A DNA stretch of 24,872 nt from JBHELG01 sp046263195 (GTDB lineage: Bacteria > Actinomycetota > Nitriliruptoria > Nitriliruptorales > JAHWKO01). Below the pieces are notes generated by a model that was not told the DNA's origin, did no database searches, and worked only from the letters and a program-made list of their open reading frames with translations. How positions within the stretch are numbered: the stretch's first letter is position 1; each line of letters begins with the position of its first letter. Shown here one piece after another: positions 15,289 to 21,223 of the stretch. The position numbers and the translations under genes were made by a program. Location of the stretch: positions 1-24,872 of the forward strand of contig JBHELG010000134.1 of NCBI GenBank assembly GCA_046263195.1, given 5' to 3'.

Positions 15289-15906
15289 CTACCCCAGTAC
15301 CCGCGCGAACGCGACCACCCAGGGGCGTTTGCGCTCGAGCAGCGGGTCCGGCCGCAACTCCACTTGGATGTCCCGCAGGCCTTGGGAGGAGAGCAGCGAT
15401 TCGACGTCCTCCTCGCTGGCATCCGTGCGGTAGACCCGGCCCAGCACGGCGTCCTCCACCGGCTCGAGGTCAGCGTTTCCCCGCACACAGGAGAAGTAGA
15501 CCGGGCCTCGTGCCACGTAGCGCAACAGGTATGACAGCGTGCTACGCCACTCCGCCCGTGGCAGGTGGACGAACGCCGCCGACAGCCACAGCCCCCGGAA
15601 CGTCCGCTCCCTGAACGGCAGACGGTCGAGCGGCGCCTGCACGAGCGGGTGCTTGGGAAGCAGCAGGCGCGCCTCTTCGAGCGCCCCGAAGGAGAGATCG
15701 ACCCCGACGGGCTTCAAGCCCACGTCGCTGAGGGCCCGAAGGTCGCTGGCGGGCCCGCAGCCCGCGTCGAGGACAAGCGCCCCGGCGGGGGCAAGCGCCG
15801 CGAAACGGGTGATGTCCCGCAGCGGTCGGCGCCGCCGCAGCTGCTCCTGGTAGGCTCGTGCATGCTCGTCGTAGGCAGTGATGCTCACCGCCGTCCGCTC
15901 GTCCAC
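15289..15906 (-). CDS. class I SAM-dependent methyltransferase
   Basis: The sequence contains a standard Rossmann methyltransferase domain. Motif I is ALVLDAGCGPASDLRAL, motif II region GLKPVGVDLS, then DRLPFRERTFRGLWLSAAFVHL around motif IV-V, matching the Methyltransf_11/25 type. It binds S-adenosylmethionine; the substrate cannot be told from sequence. The C-terminal part (SEEDVESLLSSQGLRDIQVE) is the usual last helix-strand unit. GTG at 15906 is preferred because GGAGGGGG lies five bases upstream, giving 205 residues; GTG at 15933 would add nine. It lies 114 bases beyond the end of the oligopeptidase gene on the same strand, so they may share a transcript, but no functional link is evident. 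Confidence 0.85.
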   Translation of the reverse strand: MDERTAVSITAYDEHARAYQEQLRRRRPLRDITRFAALAPAGALVLDAGCGPASDLRALSDVGLKPVGVDLSFGALEEARLLLPKHPLVQAPLDRLPFRERTFRGLWLSAAFVHLPRAEWRSTLSYLLRYVARGPVYFSCVRGNADLEPVEDAVLGRVYRTDASEEDVESLLSSQGLRDIQVELRPDPLLERKRPWVVAFARVLG

Positions 15907-16020
15907 GCCAGCCCCCTCCGACGTCATTTTCACGTTGGAGCCTAGGTCCGAAGCGGTGCAGGAATAGCACAGACGAGTCGTCGAGGACGAGCGCGTGCCT
16001 CCGCCGCTGGCGAGACGGGG

Positions 16021-18075
16021 TCAGCCGGTCGCCCGGAGCGCCTCCAGGCAGAAGGCGAGCACGTCCGCACGTTCCTCTATGGACTTCGAGGTGGGCTTGC
16101 CCATCCCGTGCCCGGCGCTCGTGTCGATGCGTACCAGCACCGGACTGTCACACCCCTGCGCAGCTTGCAGAGCGGCAACGAACTTGAACGAGTGGCCCGG
16201 CACGACGCGGTCGTCGTGGTCACCGGTTGTGACAAGCGTGGGGGGGTAGCAGGTTCCCGGCTCGAGGTTGTGCAGGGGCGAGTACTCCATCAGCCACTCG
16301 AACTGCTCGGGGTCGTCCGCGGAGCCGTAGTCCGACGCCCACGCCCAGCCGATGGTGAACCTGTGGAAGCGCAGCATGTCGAGTACCCCAACTTCGATCA
16401 CACACGCCCCGAACAGCTCAGGGCGCTGCGTCATGCAGGCCGCCACGAGCAGCCCTCCATTCGAGCGACCTTCCATAGCGAGGCGACCGGACCGGGTCCA
16501 ACCTCCTGGGCCGGTGAGCCACTCGGCGCAGGCGATGAAGTCGTCGAATACGTTCTGCTTGTTCGCGAGCCGCCCCGCGTCGTGCCACGGTTGCCCGTAT
16601 TCGCCACCGCCCCGCAGGTTGGCAACGGCGAGGAGGCCACCCCTCTCGAGCCACACCGACCACGGGACTTTGAACGTCGGCGTCAAGGAGGCGCGGAAGC
16701 CGCCGTAGCCCCAGAGCAGGGTCGGCACGTCGCCTGTCGCTGTAATGTCCTCCCGGTGGACGAGGAACAGTGGCACCTTCACGCCGTCGCCGCTGGCGAC
16801 GAAGACCTGTTCGGTGACCATTCCCTCGCCCACGTCCAGTCCTGGAGAGCTCACCTCCTCGACGGAGCCCGTCGCGATGTCGCAGCGCAGGACCGCCGCT
16901 GGCCGGGTGAAGGTCACGAGGGTCAGATGCAGGGCTTCGTCCACCTCGCGTCCCGTCAGCTGCTCGACGGCCCCGACATCCGGCAGTGCGCCTTCCCCGA
17001 TTGGGCGCCCGTCGCTGTGAAAGAGCCGAAGGCGGTGCCGGGCGTGGTGGAGATAGAGGCCGACAAGTCGGCCCCCGACGAGACGGGTTCGCTCCAGGGC
17101 GTCGCTGGACTCGGCGACGACCTCGCGCCAATGCGGGGGTTGGGGGTGGCGCACGTCAATGGCGACCACCCGGCCATTGGGGGCGTCGCGGTCGGTGAGG
17201 AAGTACCAGAGCGGCCCCTGCGTGCCAGTTAGCTCATAGCGCGCGTCCCCCTCGTCGAGTAGGGCTTCGACTTCTCCGTTTCCTCGGAGGTCGAGATAGT
17301 GGATGCGGTTCCAGGGCTGGGTGCCTTGCCACACGTGCAGGATGAGGTAACGCCCGTCGTGCGTGACGTGAGGGCTGAAACCCCATTCGGGCTGGTCGGG
17401 GCGCTCGTAGACGACCTCGTCCTTGTCCTGGCTATTACCCAGGCGGTGCAGGTACAGCCGCTGGTTGAGGTTCCGTGCCTGGTAGGTGGCGTCGGGGGGT
17501 GGGGGGTCGTAGGCGGCGTAGAAGAAGCCGCTTCCGTCGGGGAGCCATGCTGCGCTGCTGAACTTGCTCCATTCGACCAGGTCGTCGAGGTCCTCGCCCG
17601 ATGTGACCTCACGCACTCGCCAGGTCATCCAGTCCGAGCCGGATGCGCTGGTCGCGTAGGCCAGCAGCCTGCCGTCGTCACTGACCGAGGTGGCGGTCAG
17701 AGCCACCGTGCCCGCCACGGACAGATGGTTGGGGTCGAGCAGCACCCGCCCCTCCGCCTGCGGTGTTTCCATCGTCCACAGCACGTCCTGGTCCTGCAGC
17801 CCGGTGTTCCGCATCTGAAACCACTGACTGCCCCGCCGCCACGGCGCCCCACGCCGCGGGTGGTCCCACAGCGCGGCGATCCGCTCTCCGATGCGGCTGC
17901 GCCCGGGGACCTGCGCCAGCCAGCGCTCGGTGAGCGCGTTCTGCGCCTCGATCCACTCGCGGGTGGCGGGGGCGTCGGCGTCTTCCAGCGGTCGGAACGG
18001 GTCGGACACCCGTCGCCCGTGGTACTCATCCACCACTGGGGCGGTCGGAGGCTTGGGGTACTCGCGTCGAGACAT
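16021..18075 (-). CDS. S9A prolyl oligopeptidase-family serine peptidase
   Basis: The 684-residue protein has a short N-terminal helical part (YPKPPTAPVVDEYHGRRVSDPFRPLED), a beta-propeller (about 75-405) and an alpha/beta-hydrolase domain (about 410-684). The nucleophile is Ser538 in EGRSNGG, the acid lies in TGDHDDRVVPGHS (618-629), and the base is His656 in SAGHGMGK. WGYGGF (455-460) and NLRGGGEYGQPWH are family landmarks. Such enzymes cut short peptides after proline or, in oligopeptidase B, after basic residues; the overall pattern is closer to prolyl endopeptidase. There is no signal peptide, so it should be cytoplasmic. The ATG lacks a Shine-Dalgarno, and TACGGT six bases upstream could be a -10 box for a leaderless message. 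It diverges from the lipoprotein gene. Confidence 0.93.
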   Translation of the reverse strand: MSRREYPKPPTAPVVDEYHGRRVSDPFRPLEDADAPATREWIEAQNALTERWLAQVPGRSRIGERIAALWDHPRRGAPWRRGSQWFQMRNTGLQDQDVLWTMETPQAEGRVLLDPNHLSVAGTVALTATSVSDDGRLLAYATSASGSDWMTWRVREVTSGEDLDDLVEWSKFSSAAWLPDGSGFFYAAYDPPPPDATYQARNLNQRLYLHRLGNSQDKDEVVYERPDQPEWGFSPHVTHDGRYLILHVWQGTQPWNRIHYLDLRGNGEVEALLDEGDARYELTGTQGPLWYFLTDRDAPNGRVVAIDVRHPQPPHWREVVAESSDALERTRLVGGRLVGLYLHHARHRLRLFHSDGRPIGEGALPDVGAVEQLTGREVDEALHLTLVTFTRPAAVLRCDIATGSVEEVSSPGLDVGEGMVTEQVFVASGDGVKVPLFLVHREDITATGDVPTLLWGYGGFRASLTPTFKVPWSVWLERGGLLAVANLRGGGEYGQPWHDAGRLANKQNVFDDFIACAEWLTGPGGWTRSGRLAMEGRSNGGLLVAACMTQRPELFGACVIEVGVLDMLRFHRFTIGWAWASDYGSADDPEQFEWLMEYSPLHNLEPGTCYPPTLVTTGDHDDRVVPGHSFKFVAALQAAQGCDSPVLVRIDTSAGHGMGKPTSKSIEERADVLAFCLEALRATG

Positions 18076-18178
18076 GACGCGACCGTAGCCGGATGCGCCA
18101 AATCCGGTCGCGACAAGCCGTAGCAGCCTAAACTCTCCCTGTTATCCCGGGCCGTTCCGGCCGGGAGGAGGTCCCTTG

Positions 18179-18733
18179 GTGCCTCGCCGTCTGATCGCGA
18201 TGCTCGCCGCGGTCGTCCTGACAGGTTGCCCCTCGCCCCCTCCTGCGACGAGTCCCCCGGATGCGGCCACTCCGACTCCGTATGGGCCGGTTCGCGGCGA
18301 GGCCCGCATCGACGTCGTGAGTACCAGTGCGGGGCCGATCGTCTTCCACAGCCAGCCTGCACCAGCAGCAGACGGAGGCGCAGGCGGCGCCTTCGCTGCC
18401 GGCGTGGTGGCCTGGCTCGACCGTCATCTCACCGACCTGCAGGCTGGCGGCCCCGGGCTCTTGGGCGAGGTGGCGGCTCCGGGCCTGCTCCCCGGCGCCC
18501 CTGCCGAGTCCGTGACCGCCGTGACCGGGGCACTGGCCTCCCCACAGAGGCCGGTGGCGACAGCCGTGTACCACGTCGTCGTGGCTCAGGAAGGCCCTCC
18601 GCTCTGGGCCCGGGTGAACCTCACCGTCCAGCCGGACGGCGGAGCTCCAGTCAACGCCGGGTTCGTTTTCACCCCAGGCCCGCCGCTCGTGCTCGTAGCC
18701 CTCCAGGGGCCGCCGTCCGGGGCTGCGCCATGA
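18179..18733 (+). CDS. secreted lipoprotein of unknown function, coupled to LCP gene
   Basis: GTG at 18179 has GGGAGGAGG seven bases upstream and is preferred to the TTG just before it. The N-terminus is a lipoprotein signal: PRR, a hydrophobic core, then lipobox LTGC with Cys17 as the lipidated residue. After a Pro/Thr-rich linker the remaining 140 residues have a mixed alpha/beta look (AAGVVAWLDRHLTDLQ; TAVYHVVVAQEGPPLWARVNLTV) but match no family I recognise. The product should be anchored on the outer face of the membrane. Its TGA overlaps the ATG of the LCP gene (ATGA), so the two are made together, suggesting a shared envelope role. Confidence 0.75.
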   Translation: MPRRLIAMLAAVVLTGCPSPPPATSPPDAATPTPYGPVRGEARIDVVSTSAGPIVFHSQPAPAADGGAGGAFAAGVVAWLDRHLTDLQAGGPGLLGEVAAPGLLPGAPAESVTAVTGALASPQRPVATAVYHVVVAQEGPPLWARVNLTVQPDGGAPVNAGFVFTPGPPLVLVALQGPPSGAAP

Positions 18734-19650
18734 CTTCCCCGACCGTCCACCCGACTTCCCCGGCCGTCCGTCCGGCGCGGACGGTCCGTCGCCTCGTGAC
18801 CTTCGCGATCGTCTCCGCGATGAGTTTCGCACTGCTAACGGCGGCCGCGTTCGCAGCCGTGACCGGAATGCTCGCCGCTCCCGTTGACCGGGACGGCATG
18901 ATCGCGTTGCTCGCGCTCGGCTCCGACGCAGGGCCATACCGGCCGGGCAGCCCGCTGTCTGCCCGAGCGGACGCCATCCACCTGGTCGTGATCTCTCCCG
19001 ACCGTCGGCAGGTATCCATCCTCGACATACCACGCGATACGCAAGCGGCCGTCCCGGGGCGAGGACGGACGAAGATCAACGCCTGTCTCAACGGCGGGCC
19101 GGAGCGTTGCGCGCAGACGGTCGCGGCCTTGACGGGTATCCCTATCGACGCCTGGTTCCTCACCGACTTTCGCGGCCTGCAGTCCGCCATCGACCTCTTC
19201 GGCGGACTTCACATCGACGTGGAGCAACGGCTGCGCGATCCCTTCGCCGGCACCGATCTCCAGCCGGGTCCGCAGCTGCTCGGGGGCGGAGCGGTGCTCG
19301 CCTACTCCCGCGACCGCCACTCGCGTCCGAACGGCGACGTGGGGCGCAGCGTCGCCCAATCGCGGGTCCTCATGGCACTCCACCGCCAGATCCTCGCCGA
19401 GAACCCGCCCGTCATCCGCGTCGCCGAGCTCGTCGAGCTCTTGCGGCGCACAACCGTGTCGAACGCCCGACCTGACCTCCAGCTTCGCTTGGCCTACCTC
19501 GCCCTCACCATTCCGGCGGAGAACGTCCGCAGTACCGTGCTCCAAGGGCGAGCGAGCAGCGCCGGCGGCGCGAGCGTGGCCGTGCTCACCGAGGCCGCGC
19601 ACGCCACCATCGCGGACGTGCGAGCCGACGGGATACTGGCGGCGTCGTAG
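18730..19650 (+). CDS. LytR-CpsA-Psr (LCP) family protein
   Basis: The 306-residue protein has a cytoplasmic tail, one membrane helix at about 21-47, and an extracellular LCP domain. Family landmarks are LLALGSDA (61-68), SARADAIHLVVISPD with the Arg/Asp pair, SILDIPRDT (96-104), KINAC (115-119), and the Arg-rich end AYSRDRHSRPNGDVGR. LCP enzymes transfer polymers such as teichoic acid or arabinogalactan from a lipid carrier to peptidoglycan; some only regulate. Key Asp and Arg residues are present, so activity is plausible. There is no LytR_C domain. ATG at 18730 overlaps the lipoprotein stop by four bases. It converges with merR, the stop codons being four bases apart. Confidence 0.88.
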   Translation: MTSPTVHPTSPAVRPARTVRRLVTFAIVSAMSFALLTAAAFAAVTGMLAAPVDRDGMIALLALGSDAGPYRPGSPLSARADAIHLVVISPDRRQVSILDIPRDTQAAVPGRGRTKINACLNGGPERCAQTVAALTGIPIDAWFLTDFRGLQSAIDLFGGLHIDVEQRLRDPFAGTDLQPGPQLLGGGAVLAYSRDRHSRPNGDVGRSVAQSRVLMALHRQILAENPPVIRVAELVELLRRTTVSNARPDLQLRLAYLALTIPAENVRSTVLQGRASSAGGASVAVLTEAAHATIADVRADGILAAS

Positions 19651-19654
19651 CGCA

Positions 19655-20053
19655 TCACGTGTGGCGGATGGCAGAGCAGACACTACGAGAATCGCACTCG
19701 GCAGGGTCGAGTCGGTCGAGATGCCCGCGCAATTGCCGCAGGTGGGCGCGCGTCCGGCGTAGTTGTCGCAGCTGCTCTTCGATTGCGTCGAGACGGTCGT
19801 CCACAAGTTGGGCGACGTGATGGCATGGGGCCTGGCCGTCGTCTCGGATGGCGAGGATCTGGCCGATCTGGCGCAGTGTCAGCCCCGAAGCCTGCGCCTG
19901 ACGGATGAACCTGACACGGTCCAATATATCCGGGGAGTAGTCGCGATAGCCGGCCCGAGTACGGACGGGTTGGTGCAGCAGCCCTTCGCTCTCGTAGTAG
20001 CGCAGGGTCTTGCTGGTGACGCCGGTCGCGGCCGCCACGTCGCCTATGAGCAC
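19655..20053 (-). CDS. MerR-family regulator, probably metal-responsive
   Basis: The 132-residue protein starts with the MerR winged helix-turn-helix (IGDVAAATGVTSKTLRYYESEGLL, then R..GYRDYS), a long dimerisation helix, and a C-terminal region with Cys77 (APCHHV), Cys120 and Cys126 (AECDSRSVCSAI). Mercury and zinc sensors of this family hold metal with three cysteines in comparable places (Tn501 MerR 82/117/126), though the spacing here differs (43 and 6). Heavy-metal sensing is therefore inferred, the metal unknown. The start is GTG at 20053 with a GGGGAA upstream. It diverges from the thioredoxin-like gene, and its presumed operator lies between them, so it should twist that promoter into activity on binding metal and also limit its own expression. 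Confidence 0.88.
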   Translation of the reverse strand: MLIGDVAAATGVTSKTLRYYESEGLLHQPVRTRAGYRDYSPDILDRVRFIRQAQASGLTLRQIGQILAIRDDGQAPCHHVAQLVDDRLDAIEEQLRQLRRTRAHLRQLRGHLDRLDPAECDSRSVCSAIRHT

Positions 20054-20075
20054 ACTTTCCCCTGGTGGTGGCCTC

Positions 20076-20106
20076 TTGACCTTCCAGTTTACTGGAAGGT
20101 TTACCT
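20076..20106 (+). promoter_or_regulatory. MerR-type promoter and operator
   Basis: -35 TTGACC (20076-20081) and -10 TTACCT (20101-20106) are separated by 19 bases, the over-long spacer typical of MerR-activated promoters. The spacer is filled by a perfect dyad: ACCTTCCAGT (20079-20088), TT, ACTGGAAGGT (20091-20100). It closely resembles the CueR/copA and mer-type operators. It points rightward to the thioredoxin-like gene, whose transcript would start near 20113. Confidence 0.9.
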
Positions 20107-20131
20107 TTGCGCACTTCCAGCGAGGATTCCG

Positions 20132-20458
20132 ATGCGCGTGACGCTGATGTACTTCGAGAGCTGCCGGAGCTGGACGCTCACGTACGAGCGGCTCTCGGCG
20201 CTCGCCTCCGAGCTCGGCTTCGAACTCGAACGCCGGAAGGTGCGCACCGCCGAGGAAGCCGAACAGGCCGGATTCCGAGGGTCACCGACGATCCTGGTGG
20301 ACGGCCGCGATCCCTTCGCTGACGGAGAGGAGCAGGTGGGCGGCCTGGCGTGCCGCGTCTATCAGACCTTGAAGGGGCCCGCTGGGACACCTTCCCAGCA
20401 GCAGCTGCGCGACGTGCTGACTGCACGGTTGAACGAGAGCACCTTTGCCGATCACTGA
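20132..20458 (+). CDS. small thioredoxin-like protein of MerR-linked (seleno)protein type
   Basis: ATG at 20132 has GAGGA five bases upstream and lies just behind the MerR-type promoter. The 108-residue product has a thioredoxin-fold pattern: VTLMYFESCRSW at the N-terminus, a helix, strand LERRKVRTAEEAE, then FRGSPTILVDGRDPF with the cis-proline, and LACRVY. Relatives of similar length, often beside MerR genes and sometimes selenoproteins, read YF.GCP.W and SCRVY (recalled as the DF family (seleno)protein). Here the first motif keeps one Cys (11) and the second Cys is 74; there is no CXXC. A role in binding or reducing metal or thiol stress products is inferred from the context. No TGA selenocysteine codon is present. 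Confidence 0.75.
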   Translation: MRVTLMYFESCRSWTLTYERLSALASELGFELERRKVRTAEEAEQAGFRGSPTILVDGRDPFADGEEQVGGLACRVYQTLKGPAGTPSQQQLRDVLTARLNESTFADH

Positions 20459-20779
20459 TTACGTGACACCCACGGGGCTAGCGTCGAGAACGACGGCCGG
20501 GCACGACCTGGCAGGCGAGGCCAAGTGCTGGTCGTGCGGGTCGACGGTGGAAGGGGCGAGGATGCTCGGAGATGCCATCGGTGAGGCCAGCGGTTCCGTC
20601 GCCGGCATGCGGCTGTTGCCGGCCGAGTACGGCTCTTTGCGGCTGTGACGACCGCGATCGAGTACAGCATCGACGAGATCGGCAGCTACCACTGGCAGGC
20701 CTGGGAATGGAAGGGGCCCGAGGACTGAGCAGCCCGAGGTCTACCCATGGGACGCGTCTTACTCGGCTGCATGCAGCGA
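20459..20779. other. gap with possible remnants, no secure gene
   Basis: Between the thioredoxin-like gene and the STAS gene. A plus-strand frame (TTG 20445 to 20648) contains CWSCG and ends LLPAEYGSLRL; an internal ATG at about 20562 has a purine-rich AAGGGGCGAGG before it. Its TGA overlaps a GTG that opens a 27-codon frame (20645-20728). These could be small coupled genes or debris of a metal-related gene. No terminator is obvious. Confidence 0.35.
20645..20728 (+). CDS. possible 27-residue peptide (weak candidate)
   Basis: The GTG overlaps the stop of the preceding small frame (GTGA). The peptide has protein-like composition, acidic and aromatic (AIEYSIDEIG, then YHWQAWEWKG), unlike the Arg/Pro-rich shadow frames typical of this DNA. 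It may be the C-terminal fragment of a decayed gene rather than a functional peptide. No homologue is recognised. Confidence 0.2.
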   Translation: MTTAIEYSIDEIGSYHWQAWEWKGPED

Positions 20780-21124
20780 TCAGGGCCCTTGGGCGAGTGC
20801 CATATCGAGCGTGGCATGAACCGGCACGGCCTGGTCGAGGCCGCTCAGGGCCAGTATCTCGAGCAGGCGAGGCTCCGAGCACACGAGGACGAACGTCCCC
20901 CCTCGCGCCCGGGACCGCATAGCACCGCCCAGGAGAACTCCCAGGCCGACATCGTCGAGGAAGTCCACCTGTGCGAGGTCGACGACGACGTGGACCTGGC
21001 CGGCCGAGGCGAGTTCGACGAAGCGCTGTCGCAGGGTCGGGGCGGTCGCCACGTCGAGCTCGCCCGAAAGGCTGACGAGCGTGTGCCGGGCGACGGGGTG
21101 TACATCGACCCGTAACGGCGACAC
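20780..21124 (-). CDS. STAS-domain anti-sigma-factor antagonist-like protein (BldG/SpoIIAA type)
   Basis: The whole 114-residue protein is one STAS domain: TLVSLSGELDVATAPTLRQ, then HVVVDLAQVDFLDDVGLGVLLGG, and a last strand-helix unit. Antagonists of this kind bind an anti-sigma kinase and free a sigma factor when their conserved serine is unphosphorylated. Here the LDSTG or LDSSG site reads L56-D-D-V-G: Asp58 stands where the phospho-serine would be. It may act as a permanent phospho-mimic or work without phosphorylation. Position next to a YprA-type helicase and downstream of a pyrophosphatase gene matches bldG in Streptomyces (recalled), but the anti-sigma kinase gene expected after bldG is absent. 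The start is GTG at 21124 with AGGAGGGG just upstream. It diverges from the helicase gene. Confidence 0.85.
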   Translation of the reverse strand: MSPLRVDVHPVARHTLVSLSGELDVATAPTLRQRFVELASAGQVHVVVDLAQVDFLDDVGLGVLLGGAMRSRARGGTFVLVCSEPRLLEILALSGLDQAVPVHATLDMALAQGP

Positions 21125-21184
21125 AAGCCCCTCCTAGCAGGTACCTCCCACTGGTCTCTCCGCGACCGGGTAGGGTCGATCATC

Positions 21185-21203
21185 GCCCATCCGCGGCATG
21201 GGC
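21185..21203 (+). repeat. hairpin in the helicase leader
   Basis: GCCCAT (21185-21190), seven bases, ATGGGC (21198-21203), ending eleven bases before the Shine-Dalgarno of the helicase gene. It could affect translation or be an operator in the divergent STAS/helicase promoter region (21125-21223). Confidence 0.35.
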
Positions 21204-21223
21204 GGGCCGGATCGGGAGGAGAG

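Noticed and set aside
16108..17232. Plus-strand frame of 374 codons opposite the oligopeptidase gene
   Set aside because: The minus strand carries the full catalytic triad and propeller; this frame has no recognisable domain.
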